This document shows positions 47,820 through 60,618 of a DNA stretch of 64,000 nt, one piece after another. Source of the DNA: Cryptomeria japonica. Taxonomy: Eukaryota > Streptophyta > Pinopsida > Cupressales > Cupressaceae. Below the pieces are notes generated by a model. It saw only the letters and a program-made list of their open reading frames with translations. It did not search any database and was not told the origin of the DNA. Both the position numbers and the translations under genes were made by a program. The stretch covers positions 20,393,501-20,457,500 of the forward strand of contig NC_081413.1 in assembly GCF_030272615.1 (NCBI RefSeq), read 5' to 3'. Within the stretch, counting starts at the first letter, position 1; each line of letters starts with the position of its first letter.

Positions 47820-49175
47820 CAACTATGAGGGCCAATACCACTAAAATATTTCTAGAGTGAGAGTGGTTGAGTCAAGTGATTTAATTTAGATAAGTGTTAA
47901 AGTTGATATTAAAAACTTTGAAATATTATATATCATTTTGATACTAATTTGATTGTGTTATTTAATTTATTATATTAATTGATTATTTTAAATATCTTAG
48001 TAAATTATTACATATTTTTTTACATTGGTTATTAAAATCTATTGGATAACAATGTGTATTCTATATTGTTTTTCCTACAATATTAACCATAATAGAATAA
48101 CTACAAATAATTAAATATCTTAGAGAGAAAAGAGCGCCACATTTTAATAATAGAATTTATTCAAGGAACTTCATTATTACCAATTATAATCATCTACTTC
48201 ATAAACTCATAATCAACATGTCAAAAATTAGAATATAATATTAATTGCTAAATAAAAAGTACACCAACAAAATATAACCTTTAAAGTAGATTGGAATATG
48301 ACAAGATACATATCTTAGACATATTCTACATACATTCGAATCAAATGGATTAGCATTTCTCCAAGCTTCTTAGGAATGGCTTGAGCAGATTGATTGATAG
48401 CATTTTTACTCAATCTATAGAAAAAGATATTTAAAATGAAAACTACAACACCCAAATTTTAAAAATAAATTTTATACATATATATCACCTTTAAAAGTTC
48501 ATTACTCATCATTCCAATCTTTTTCATCCCATATACTTTTTGTCCTTAATTAATTTTTATCTTGGTCTTGCTTTCTTATTAATTGTTTATCCCAAAGAAT
48601 ACACCATTTCGTTATTGAACATAATTGTAAGTGTAAATATTATTTTATGCATTATGCATACAGATATAAACATGAAATTTGGCTACTTGGGTGTCTTAGT
48701 TAGAGATGGTAAACTTTCCATACCTTACATTTTTTTAGGAAGCTTGCTAGCACTCCCTATTAGTGGGAGTCAACTTATTTTTTTGTATTAATCATGTTGA
48801 TAATTGCATCCTTGTTTTCTATATGTATATATCATTCTTGGATTGATTTATATACTGATTTACCCAATTTGATGTTCTCTTTTACATTAAATTGTTCACT
48901 TATAATATTATAGATCAAATATGTTATTTTTTATCCTATGTAGCTCAATTTGATACTGTAATATATGTAGAGATTGTAAGAAATTCTACATGGTATTAGT
49001 GTAGATCTATATTTGATTGTTTGTTTAATATTTTTTTGAGTTATTTTTCTGAAAATATTAGTGCATGTGTATTAGTAGAGGTTGTGGATATTTTGATGAG
49101 GAAAAGGGGTTACAAATTTGTTGGTATATCTACATGTATGCAACCTGTAAGTGAGATTGATCTTTTAATAGTTTT
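47820..49175. repeat. Right arm of the inverted segmental duplication
   Basis: It is the reverse complement, in order, of 29610-31260. Together with the coiled-coil fragment just before it, this places a rearranged gene copy plus downstream flank in opposite orientation about 16 kb away. The arms differ at many sites. No separate gene lies in it. Confidence 0.75.
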
Positions 49176-49209
49176 TTAACATCATAAATTATCACTGGGC
49201 CAATTTACA

Positions 49210-49907
49210 CCTCATGTTTGTGCCCCTAATCTATCATGTCTACATCTCATCTCTTATCTGGGTCTATTCAATCCCTTAACTCTAGTTATAATGCCATATA
49301 CACCTACCAAATGACTCTTTGGAGGGGTGTCCTCATCTCTGGGACTAAATCATGGTTCCTGATGGAGGATAACTAAGGCATCTTGGTTCTAGGACCAGAG
49401 CGTCCAATGCCCTAGTTCCCCTCAATGGGGCCCAATTTTCAAATAGAGTATGGGACCTATCTCTCCAGTGGGAAATGAAATTGGTGGCTCAATATGACTT
49501 TTGGAGGTTGGCCTAACCAGTAGATTGACCTAGGGTATCATGTATAAATACATTTAGTCAATTCATTTCAATCTAAGTCTCCATCTCCAAGCAATCAAGT
49601 GCTCTTACATATGTAAAGTGGTCATCAAGCATTTTTTAGAGGTCTTCAAGATTGCATATTCTTCAATCAACCATTGCGGAGAAAAATTACATCATTCATA
49701 TGCAAGCATGTGTGTGTAATTAGGGTTTTGTCATGTTCATGCCATTTCATACAACATATGTGATTACATTCAAGAAGGAAAGTGTCATCATCAACAATTG
49801 TAGATCTGAGGTATATTTTTCCATTATTTATTTTAGTATTTATATTATTTCATTCAAGGTTAATTCCTAAACTGGGTTTTGACTAAGGAAAACACATATT
49901 CCCAACA
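49210..49907 (-). repeat. LTR in minus orientation with adjacent polypurine tract
   Basis: In minus sense the LTR begins TGTTGGGAATATGTG at 49907. The bases before it (49908-49927) read AACAAAAAGAAGGGGGAAAT, a good polypurine tract. The other end could not be fixed; about 49210 is a guess from the change in composition. The TGTTG start suits a copia-type LTR. Confidence 0.5.
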
Positions 49908-49927
49908 ATTTCCCCCTTCTTTTTGTT

Positions 49928-51971
49928 TCTAGGAAATAGATGCAGAGCTACGATCTTCAAAATTGGCTTTATTTACAAAGGCAAATAGGCTCCCCTTTGG
50001 AAAATGAAAAGTGCAGAGGACCAAAGAGACAAGAATTCTGGTACTGACAAATTAGGACCTCCTTCTAGGAACAGGATCAAATACTCTTATATTACTCAGA
50101 TCTTAGTTTGTGGCTTGATCCAATGACTTTAGCTCACTGTTTGTACATAATTACTTCAATTCTAACACATTTACCCTAATTTTAACATTTCAACAATTCA
50201 ACTTAAAAGATGATTTTTCTCCAAAGTGAATCTAATAAGAATTCTCATCTCTATCTTTGTTGATTTGTGGCTAGATCTATTAGGTTCTTGTCTCTTTTAA
50301 TGTAATGGTACCTAAGCTTAAAATTAGTGGTTTCTACTACATCTAATGGTGAAGACCCTAATTTTTCACCATTGCAAGTTTGATATTTTAGTAAATTATG
50401 CAGAGACAATGATTTAGAACTCCATGTATTAAATTTTTTTAATATTATTAGACCATTAATATCCATTTTAGGTTGGATTTTTTTAAACTCTATTTGGTTG
50501 TGCAATCTTTTTTTTTGGCATTTAGATCCTAGTGTGTAGATCTCGATTGACCACTCAAGAAAACCCACATCAAAGATATGAAAAAATATTGAATATTTTA
50601 TTATAGACCCATGCCATTAATTTTATTGATAAAATGTATATAAATTAATAGTAACACTATTGGGTGAATATTTTGTAATCAACTAACTGATTACAAAATG
50701 GTTCTATCTGCCATAGTATAATGAGATTAAATCTCTCCTCTTAGAAAAGTGAGGCTTACTTCTTATTGCTAACCAAGAACAACTATTACTTAATTAAGCT
50801 TATATACACTAAAATAATTTCATGGGATGTTAGATTCATCCTATTCTTTCCTTTTAGAATAGATGTTACCAGTTTACAACAAATTTTAATTACATTCCTA
50901 TGATAGATACATGTAATGAACTACAAAATAACAATTGGAGCAATAATAATTGATATATACTCTAGTTAGACAAAAGAATAACTACAAAGATACCAACAAA
51001 TTTTGATATCTGGGAAGCCTATGAAAATACAATATTTTTTGTTACTTCTTATGTAGATTGTATGAATAAAGATGTAGTACATGTGCAACCTAAAGTCTTC
51101 AACACATGCCACAACCTAATCAACTAAACATAGACAATAATATGGATCTCAAATTCTTCAAATTACTGCTAGTCTGTACACATAACATAAATTCCCAAAT
51201 ATAATAATGCATCTCAAAGGCTACAAAATCAGATTTGAACTACTTTCTGTAATGGTAAAAAATTATTAGGGTTTCCACCATAAGAAGTATAAAAACCTCT
51301 AGTATTTTTTATTTAGGACCACTAGCAAGGATAAGGACTAAAAATATTGATTGGATTCAAGGGATGTATTTGATTGCCACTTTTTGTGTGTTGAATTGTT
51401 GAAATTAGGATAAAGTATTGAAAATGAAGGTAAAAACATAGAAACAGTGAGCTATAGGCATTGGATTGAGGCACACACTTGGATTTGAGAAATATAAGCT
51501 GATTTGAATGTGATCTCCAAAAAAAATCAAAAAATATTGGGACCAGAGAGAAATTCGTCTTGGTCCTTTGAACTTTTTGCACACCAAAGGGAGTCAGTTC
51601 ATCTCTGCAAATAATGTCAATTTTGAAGATTGAGGCTCCATATCTACTTCCTACATACATGAAGAAAGGGAAATAGGTTGGGAATAGGGATTTGCCTATG
51701 TGAAACCCAAGTTGTGGAATCAACATTGAATAAAATGGTGCAAATGCTAAAATAAATAATGAAAGGATATACCTCAGATCTGTAATGATTAATAATGATT
51801 CTTTTCTTCTTGAATGTAATCACATATTTTGTATAAAATGGCATGCACATTAAGAAACCCTAATCACACAGACATCCTTGCAAATGAATGATGTAAAGTT
51901 GCTACACAATTGATGAATGGAGAATGCAGCCTTAAAAGAACTCTAGAAATGTTTGATGATTATTATTTTGC
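49928..51971. other. Sequence without a recognisable gene; right part probably LTR of copy C
   Basis: The left part would be the interior of the element whose LTR ends at 49907, but no domain is readable. The right part, from about 51310, is probably the R-U5 side of the LTR that ends at 52339. The minus-strand frame at 51322-51726 has no known relative. Confidence 0.35.
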
Positions 51972-52339
51972 CCTTGTATCCTTAGCTCATTTTTGTTGTA
52001 TATTAAAGTGAGAGGGGAAAGCCTCCTTATATACTTGCCTATCAAAAAACATGCTAATTTTCTGACAGGCTGACATGGAGAGGGGTATCTTGCTCAAATT
52101 TGGAAATTCAGGAGGGTTGAAAATGAGGCCCAAATAAGGAGAACCAAAGCACCATACCCTAGTCCTACCCTATTTTAAGGCCATACTAAGGGGCCATGTG
52201 GTGTATAAAGTGAAAATAAGGCCATTTTTGCATGATGCACGCATAATCAGGCCTGAATTAGGCATTGGGAGACAAACACTAAGGTGAGGGCCCAAAAATG
52301 TGGACTAAATTGTAAGGGAGTACAATTCAGGACACTACA
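51972..52339 (-). repeat. LTR copy C (U3 part), minus orientation
   Basis: It aligns with 53572-54000. In minus sense it starts TGTAGTGTCCTGAATTG at 52339, preceded by ATGGGAGTTAAA, a polypurine tract. TATATAAGGAGG on the minus strand near 52022-52034 is the likely TATA box. The layout resembles copies A and B but the sequence is different enough to be another family or subfamily. Confidence 0.62.
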
Positions 52340-53571
52340 TTTAACTCCCATGAGAAGAATGATGAGAAAGGATATGGATACCTTGCCCCTAGATGTTTTT
52401 ATCTAGATCATCCATGTTGGGGAGGAGAGTAGGAATAATCTAGTTGTCTTTAGCTAGTTCCACTCATCCTCATACATGTGTGCAAGTGATGTCTAGTTTC
52501 AAGTATATAGCACATTTTATTGAGTGTGCATCAACCTATTTAAGACATGCAATGCAAATGCGAATTCCAAGTGGCGACTATGTATAAATTCCAAGGGGTG
52601 AATGTATGACTTTGGGAACATCTCACTGTAAGAGTTTCCTTCAGTTCTAAGAATGTGTAACCCCAATTTAAACAAGTACATGGTTGGTTTCAAGTACATC
52701 TTGTGTAACAACTCTATTTTTGGTGATGTGTAGCCCCGCTTAAGACATATATCAAATTTGCATCTATTTTTGGCCCTGAAGTATCTCACTCGAAGATTTT
52801 ATTTACTCTGGGTCTAATGATGAACACTCCATTTAAGACATGAAAAGATATAGTAAAATATGGTACAAAGGGAGAAATATGGGTGCCCCCCCTTAAGATG
52901 TCAACATAGCCTTATGTTAATATCTTAAGGAAGCTTAGCGACAAGGACACATTACCTTCAATAGCAAGGAGATATCCTTTAGGAAACAATGTCATAAATA
53001 CAAGATAAAGAGGAAATACTCTTCAACCAAGGATAAGATAGTTGAAAAATATATATTTTGCAATAAGTGTAAAGGAGATCCTTGGAGGAGGAGAGATCTT
53101 TTCTCAAAAGACGTCTAATTCCAAGAGGAGTTCTTGAACAAACATAACATATTCTACCTAAAGAAAGGAAGAGGAACAAGAATTCATACCTTACTCCTAT
53201 TTCTAGGTGAAAGTGATTCTTAATGAAGGCTAACACACTTTTGACCCAATGTGAGGGGTAAGTTTATGATAGATATACATTGCCAAGTGAAAAGAGGTTG
53301 TAGCCAAGGACATAACCTCTTGCATAAGAGAGAATCCTTGAGTAGAAAACAACTTCACATAAGGAATGATATCAAATCATAAGCAAACACCACTCACAAA
53401 GGAAAATTAGATCTTTAGAAACTTGGATAAGAGAGGAATCATTTGCCCCCAAGCATAAGCATAATGAAAAAGAATTAGACAAGTTCTAGAGAGAGAGTAT
53501 TCATAAGACACGTACTATTTCAAACAAAGAATAGGTCTTAACCAAGAAGCAAACATGTAATTATAATTTTA
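52340..53571. other. Non-coding interior between LTR copies C and D
   Basis: About 1.2 kb with no readable domain. It contains scattered runs such as GTGCCCCCC and TTTGCCCCC, also seen in the 3' non-coding part of the gypsy remnant at 38968. If C and D are the two LTRs of one insertion, it is a non-autonomous or deleted element. Confidence 0.45.
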
Positions 53572-54000
53572 ACCTTGTATCCTTGCCTCATTTTTGTTGT
53601 ATATCTAAATGAGATGGAAAATCCTCCTTATATACTTTCTCATCAAAAAACATGCTAATTTTCCAACATAGGCTAACAAGGAGAGGGGTTTCTTGCTTAA
53701 ATTTGGAAATGAAAGAAGGGTTCAAAATGGGGCCCAAATAAGGAGGATCAAAGCATGGTTCCCTGGTCCCAATGAGGACCAAAGCATGGTGCCCTAGTCC
53801 TAGTGAGGACAAAAGCACCATGCCCTGGTTGTAAGCTATTTAAGGGCTAGACTAAGGGGCCATGCATTATATAAAGTAAAAATAAGGCGATTTCTACATG
53901 ATGCAAGCATAGGTCTTAATAAATAATTGGGAGTCGAACACTAAGGTGAAGGACCAAAATGTGGACTAAATTGTAAGGGAGTTCAATTTAGGATGCTACA
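53572..54000 (-). repeat. LTR copy D, minus orientation
   Basis: Direct repeat of 51972-52339. It contains an additional tandem expansion of a CAAAGCATGGTGCCCTAGTC-like unit (about 53745-53825). TATATAAGGAGG lies near 53624-53635 on the minus strand. It ends GATGCTACA at 54000. It lacks the part that corresponds to DNA left of 51972. Confidence 0.62.
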
Positions 54001-54559
54001 CCTCCTAATCAAATAATTGCACACTACACTACAATTCAATCATATTTGAGATAATCCAATAGGAAAGACATAAGAACAATCCCACCACACAACAATTTGA
54101 TCCAATATAAAGATTGGATGCAAGATTTCTTTTTTTATTGATTGAATTTTGATTTACACATCAAAAACAAAGTTTAAAAAATCTCTTCAATTGTGCAAAG
54201 TTTTCTTGCATAAGCTAAAAGATAGATCTCTCTCCTATATATAGAGAAATTATTAGAGGAAAAAGTGAAAAGTTACAAATAATTTAACTTAACTAACAAT
54301 AGAGTCTAATTTGATTTAGGAATTGTACTATTGTTACATGTAATTTTATTTTTACAAAATACATGTAAAATGTCTTTATTATATATAATAAAAAGCATAA
54401 ATGAAAATAATGAAAAATAAACTAGGTGTTCAGAGAAACATCTTCATCATCACCATTATTTTTGATAATTGCATATCTTTGTAACACAACTCACACTTCT
54501 AAATCATTAGGTCCTAGTGTATAGCTAGAAATAGCTCAAACTCTTGTGATGGAGTTCTC
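54001..54559. other. AT-rich intergenic sequence
   Basis: No gene, no LTR end and no structured repeat were found. Confidence 0.45.
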
Positions 54560-56030
54560 TATGTTGAACTAAGAATTTTTATTCTTACTTGTAATGACCT
54601 TTAAGTTATCCAAAGTTACTTGACAATCTACTAATTTTTCAATAGAAGATATTGAGAAATCTTTTGATTCTAGTTCTTTTGAATTAATGATTTTAACTCC
54701 TAGTTTATTGTACCCACATGAAGCACTTTTTGGTTCTAATAAAGTAACTTGCATAAAAGTTCTCCAACTTTGACAAAATATCTAGCCCTTTGTCAATACT
54801 TAGTTCTTTAGCTTCTTAAAATAATTTAATTAGTCCATTGAGAACTTATTTCCTATGCTTGATGGATTCTGGGTACTTAATGTATTTCTTTCTAGTGGGA
54901 ATTATCCTATTAACAACCAACACTTCTAATTTAAAAACTTTCAACCTTGTCCAAGAATCAAGGTCCTTTTCAAACAAATACAAATCTTGTGATAGAACAT
55001 CAAGTTCCTGATCTAACTCAGACTTGATATCATTCACATCATCTAAAATATCAATGGAAGATTTTAGAAGGTGAATATTTTGTGCAACCAGTCTATCAAT
55101 ACATATGTTTACAACACTTCACTAAGCACTAACGTATTCTACCTTCTTGATATAATCTTAATCAATGGATGTTACAACAGACTCGATCATTTGTGAAGAC
55201 TGGCTAACTTTTAACAATACAATAGTAAGATGTTCTACTTTGAGCTTCAATTGATCTTAAATCACCTTATCCCTAACATATCTTTCAATTAATGCATCCA
55301 TGGCTACCTGCAAGTCTTCCTTGGCACTTTTATGTGTATGTTTTCCAAATTCAATCCATTTTACCACATAGTAAAAGGCCCAAATTTTCTTCACTAGTCT
55401 TCTTTGGAGGATGTACCACCAATTTTTCATATTTATTCCTTGATTGATCAGCCCTTACACTTGAAAGCATTTTGGCTCTTTTTGCAATCTTTGGCCTCAC
55501 TAGAACCAATGGCCAAAATCAAAGTCATCTAGGGCAATGTATTATTTATTTCTTTTGAGTGTTATTGTCTCTAACCAAGATGGAAAGATTGGGATCTCCT
55601 TCTTCAGCACTTGTAACTATGGTTTGTGTAGAAATAACTCGACCTTGGATAGTAATGGTTATAATTGATGTGGTATGAGTCACAACTATTGATAAGGTTT
55701 TCATAGTTGACACATTTTTGAAAGACTCATCCATAAAATTATAAAAATATATTATGGTGGTATCAAGCATGGATGTAGACACCTTAGGTAATTAAGAAAA
55801 AGAAGAGAGTATGCCAAACACATTCTTAATGTTGTCATGAGGGGTATCAAAAATTGACTCACTAGCAATTGAAGAATGAATAAATTGAATTAACATGGTT
55901 GTTGTGATTAAAGAACAAAAAATAGTGGAGAAAGACTTTACAGTAGTACAATCATAGGAATCAATACTTTAGTAACAACTTTATCAGCTTTATTAGCTTT
56001 ATTAGCTACATTTTTCTTTTCCATTTATTT
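54560..56030 (-). pseudogene. Decayed ORF, antisense to a TAT-like element, function unknown
   Basis: On the minus strand a coding-like text with few stops can be followed from about 56030 (KKNVANKANKADKVVTK) through MSTSMLDTTIIYFYNFMDES, VKWIEFGKHTHKSAKEDLQV, DDIKSELDQELDVLSQDLYL and SCGYNKLGVKIINSKELESK to about 54560. It includes helical, charged stretches. Stops and shifts break it several times. It lies before a plus-oriented PPT and TAT-type LTR, thus in the position and antisense orientation that the mobile-domain gene has in the intact TAT element. I see no mobile-domain motif, so the family is unknown. Confidence 0.45.
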
Positions 56031-56435
56031 TTTCAACTTTATCAATTGCATTTGTCTATCACATTTGTTGCTCTAGCCCTAAAAATCTATCAACTTTTCT
56101 TGGAATGTTGTTTTAGCAATCCAAAAAATTCTTTTTTGAAGAAATCCTTCTCCCAAGATTCTATTTATAAGTGTTAAAACCCTAGTTGCTTGTCTCAGCC
56201 CTCCCTAGTCCCCATAATCCCATGTGACCTATTGTTGATCCATTTTTTGCCCATGTCTACCCTTTCATTGCCTTTTCTTGTCTACCTTATCATCTATCTT
56301 GTCGAGAGATTGTCTAACCTTTGCTTCTTCTTTTTCACCCAATCTCTCTAGGGAGTATACCACCTCCATACTAAGGTAAATTTTTTGTATTAGTTAATCT
56401 ATCTTCTTTGATATAATGTGATAAACTACATTTTA

Positions 56436-56451
56436 TCAAAGAGGGGAAAAA
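56436..56451 (+). promoter_or_regulatory. Polypurine tract of the second TAT-like element
   Basis: ATCAAAGAGGGGAAAA ends directly before TGTAGACACC. It is nearly identical to the tract of the element at 12526-28731, which reads CAAAGAGGGGCAAAA in its own sense. Confidence 0.85.
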
Positions 56452-57190
56452 TGTAGACACCTAAAATTGTCCTAGCCTAATTAAATAAATATTTTTATTT
56501 ATTTAATTATCCCCATTATTTTCTATTAATTAAATAAATTTATATTTAATTAATTAATTCACTTAAACTCTTCTTGGAACCTTTTCTATCCTAATTTAAA
56601 TAATTATTTTTATTTATTTGAATTCCATTTTTTCCAACTTAAAAGAAAAAATTATTTATCTAATTTGTGTGGCCCTAATATTAGTTGAATAATATTTTTA
56701 ACTTAGTTATTTAATTCATAAATAACTTTTTCTCTCATTTATATTAACCATTCCCTTTATTTTTTTATTTCCCATACCTATCCTTTAATCTTAGTTGACC
56801 ATCTTTTATTCCACCTCTTAATCCTATACCTCCATTTTTAAGATGTTCTCTATAAAAGGGGGCTTCTTCCTCTCTCTTTCTAATCAATCAAACTTGGAGC
56901 ATACTTACATTTTTCTAAATTGACTTTAGCCTACATCATGCTACATCAACCATTCACCATTGATCTTTTGTGCAAGCATAAAAATATGAGAGCAACCATA
57001 TTAAAACAAGATCAATGGAAATAGGATAAAAATGAAGATCAATCCCATGCTAATGTGTGAAGGTATAATTTGAGTTATTTTATGATTTTGCATGTTTGAT
57101 GGTTCTTCATTGATGTGTTGTTGAATTTTTATTGTAGATCTAGGGTCTAGTGGTTGGAACTAGGGTTTACAATATTAGTGGTTCAAATTT
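56452..57190 (+). repeat. 3' LTR of a second TAT-like element (plus orientation)
   Basis: It starts TGTAGACACCTAAAATTG and shares with the 767-bp LTRs the AT-palindrome U3 and the block AGATCAATGGAAATAGGA (about 57008), followed by a GTGAAGGTATAATTTGAG block. Sequence divergence is high, so this is a different subfamily or an old copy. The right end is estimated at about 57190 because a copia reading frame begins soon after. The partner LTR is not in this window. Confidence 0.78.
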
Positions 57191-57218
57191 AAAATAAATA
57201 ATGTCTATTGGAAGTACT

Positions 57219-59625
57219 AATACCCAATTCAAGATGAATGAGGTGGTTTTATCACTTTTTTTGAGGAGATGTGAAGAAATTGTTTTAAAATGGCCAAGGA
57301 AGACCTTTCTAGAATCATGGTATTTCTAAAGGCAAAAAAGGACAATAAATAAATATCCAAGTCTCCAGGAAGATCTCAATCTCTTGAAAAGCCAAAGGTG
57401 ATGGAATTGTGGAAATGTTGAACCTAATGCAAGATTGAGAGTGGGTAGGTGAATTGGTCCAAAACAAAAATTAATGCAACACATAATAAATTAAACATCA
57501 ACACATACTCAACACATTAACACCCATATTTTCTACATGGAAAACCCAAAAAAGGAAAAACCATGGTGAGAACCTACCCAAAAAATATATCCATTAGGTA
57601 GAAATGATTATGAAAGGAAACTCACTGCTCCCGACCTACAAACCAAGGGTAACTGTTCATGATGCAAGATACAAAAGAGGACTTGCAAAACTTGAAGCTA
57701 ACTGCACTCAAGGCAAGAAACAAAAGTGATATGAAAAGAAGGATTTCCTGATCATGAAGTTGTCCTTGAACTCTATATCAACTGACCAACATCAAAACAC
57801 ACACAATTCAGACCTTAATTACCAACACTCTATCATAGTCTCAACACATCTTGCATATCATTCGAACACAATTCTTCTTTTCTACACTTCATCAAACCTC
57901 ACTGATTATCTTCACAACATGCATCTACCTCTCACCACTCTTCCTTACTAACAACTTAATAAAATTCATCCTTATATACAAGATAGATCATCCAAGCTTG
58001 AACACATCTCAACTCCAAGATAAAGTGAGGACCGAAACATAACTCTTAAAGATCAATGCACTAATCTACAATAATAAGAACATAACCAAAAACATATACA
58101 AGTGCTACACATCCATATAAGTAATTAATGATCATAACATATTCTCTAATGCAAGCAACTCAAATCTGGATCTCCACATTCTTTGGTGAGACTCATAACA
58201 CATTGAACAATCTTCCATAACTCATATCTGGACCTAAGGATAGGTCTAACATAGAATATCACAACCATCAACAAACAATGCTACAACACTTGGAAAACAC
58301 AAGGATGTTTCCAAACCATAGAACAATCATAACCATGATACCAAAATCATATCCAACAAAGATAACCATAATAAACAACATCAGCAACACTTTCTGAACC
58401 CAAACCCTTCCAAACCAATCAATGAACATCTACAACACCAACAAAATAAGATATCTCTACACCATATACATTCCAGACCAAAACCATTCTAGAACAACAA
58501 GTTTGACATCAATGGAAAGTACAACAACACATTGATACATACTTCCAACAGGAAAATATGGCCATATTTAGAAAAAGTGTAGTGATGAGAAGAAAAATAA
58601 AGGTAAACATAATTTCATTGATTTTGATTATAAAAATTCCTCTCATGATGATCCAAATACTTTCATTGCAACATTGGAAACACATGCATTTGAATATATG
58701 TGGTTGATAGAATCAAGTTCTTCTTTCCATATGATCTGTCACAGAGGATTTTTTCAAACTATGAATAATATGATGGTGGAAAGGTGCATCTAGGAAATAA
58801 TTTTTATTAGGAGATTGTTGGCTGTGGAAGAGTTAAGATAAAATTACTTGATGAAAGTATGAAGAGGGTTGATGGTTTATTTTATATCCTACCTATTTGG
58901 AATAAAACATACTTTTAGTAAATAAATTGAATGGTTTGGGTGACATGTCTGCATGCTACTTTCTTCAATGGAGGATGTAAGATTACTAGAGTGTGTATGT
59001 AATTGGATAAGCATGTTTAGATAGGAAATTTGTATAGGCTATATTAATTCATGGTTGAATGCAATAGTTCTTTTAATAAGATAAAGAATAAAATTTGTAT
59101 TCTTTATGGAGCTATAGAATAGGTGAATGAGACATGGAGAGGTCTAGGTGTATGTTGAGTGGCATTGGCCTTGAAAAAAGTTTCAGAATGAAGTTATAGC
59201 CTACGTATGATTTGATTGACATATATTCTATAGTAGAACTTGTAGAAATGATACCTATGGATGTATGGTCTAATAAAAATCATTCATTTGGACATCTCTA
59301 AGTATTTGGTTTTGAAGTTTATGGTCATGTTCCTATTGAGAAAATATCTATATTGGAGAGTAAGCCAGTAAAGTGTATCTTTATCAACTATGGTATTGGT
59401 GTAAAGGGGTACACAATTTGAAATATAGTTACACAAAAGGTTCTCTATAGAAAAAGTGTTATTATGAGAAATGAAACCTTACATACTTGAGTTATAGTTA
59501 GAGAAAGAGGAGAAAAAAATAAGGAGATAGTTCAAGGTCCACCTAGTTTGATGATAGATGAACCTCAACCTCAACAAATGAGAAGGTCTACTTGTTCTGG
59601 GCAACAAATTAGAAGGTTTGTTTAA
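57219..59625 (+). pseudogene. Ty1/copia gag-pol remnant, split by a solo LTR
   Basis: The Gag tail (EVVLSLFLRRCEEIVLKWPR) leads into a zinc knuckle that begins WNCG before 57411. It resumes after the insertion at 58556 with the remaining H and C residues. The protease follows: HDDPNTFIATLETHAFEYMW then LIESSSSFHM, where the usual D of D-S-G is E. The GAG-pre-integrase part (GGCKITRVCM, RIGNLYRLY-like) and the integrase C-terminal part follow: PTYDLIDIYSIVELVEM, FGFEVYGHVPIEK, KCIFINYGIGVKGYTI, KVLYRKSVIMRNE. The last recognisable text is RRSTCSGQQIRRF. RT is missing. Many stops make it a dead copy. The Gag N-terminus is absent because of the LTR to the left. Confidence 0.85.
57416..58550 (-). 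mobile_element. Solo LTR, 1,135 bp, with GGAAA target duplication
   Basis: The insertion runs TGTTGAACCT...ACTTCCAACA, with TGTTG/CAACA ends, and GGAAA stands on both sides (57411-57415 and 58551-58555). In minus sense it begins TGTTGGAAGTATGTATC. It has no internal region, PBS or PPT, so it is a solo LTR left by recombination. The orientation is inferred from the TGTTGGAAG start, which is common in plant LTRs. Confidence 0.88.
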
Positions 59626-60329
59626 TTTTATTTTTTGATTGGTAAACGACCATAGACAAATCATTTTATTAATTTTAAAGATCTAATACAACCCAACTCA
59701 CTAGGGGCACTGGTAGGAAAGAGTTGGGTAGAGAAAACCTCCAGTCTAGCCCCGAAAATAAAAACTTAATAGATTACACAGCATCCTCTTATCCTTCCAT
59801 GTGGACAATAGAGCAGCATTCAGGGATATTATTCTTTACATATTATGTTGAAACCATACATACAGTTGCCCTTTTGGATTGTCGATACATGAAAATATAT
59901 GTGTGATATAATGGATCAACTTGTATCAAGATAGGCAGTCTCCCCCAGCCCCTCCAACTATAGCACTACCAAGCTTATAAAGCTTGACTGCCTGCAATCT
60001 GCACATCTCAACACCGACAACTTCCATCTATCTTGTTTTCAATGTTTGTACCTTATTTTCCACTTAGAAAATATAATCAATGGAGGATCTTAAGAGAGAT
60101 GATTTAATGAAAAAAAAACCAAATAGGCTAGTTCCACAGTACAGTCTAGAGCACAATGGTACTTACTGCACCTGCATACTAAGAGAAACTTTAGCCATGG
60201 AGGGCCACATAGAAAGTACCATGCCTAATAAGGTATATTTATATGCTAATACATGAATACCGCCACTAGAGTATATGCATTGATGTAAGATGTGTGAAAG
60301 GAGTGGCCCTGATTATGACAGAAACTAAA

Positions 60330-60366
<37 letters not shown>

Positions 60367-60618
60367 TATATGAGAACAGTATCAATATCATTATAAGTAT
60401 GTTTATGTGTATTTAGTGGATGAGGAAGTTCAAGAGAGAGCATAACCGAGGACATAACAGGGCATCCCCATTATCAAAATGAAAACATAACTGAGGATTG
60501 ACATATAGTTTATAAATTATAGATGTACTGTCATACCTATATAACATAGCTAACTATATTGGAACATCCCAAAGCCAGAGCCATCCCTAGTTACAAAAAC
60601 CTTGATATGAGGATACCC
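59626..60618 (-). other. Possible LINE 3' end and unassigned sequence with a TA microsatellite
   Basis: On the minus strand, CGTTTACCAATCAAAAAATA precedes an A-rich end at about 59621-59650, which resembles 3' ends of plant LINEs. It abuts the end of the copia reading. No ORF2 domain could be read upstream, so the call is weak. A (TA)n run lies at 60334-60364. Confidence 0.3.
60334..60364. repeat. (TA)n microsatellite
   Basis: About fifteen uninterrupted TA dinucleotides. Confidence 0.97.

Noticed and set aside
49536-49560. TATAAATA on the plus strand as promoter of a plus-oriented LTR
   Set aside because: The polypurine tract at 49908-49927 fixes the LTR in minus orientation, so this box is probably accidental.
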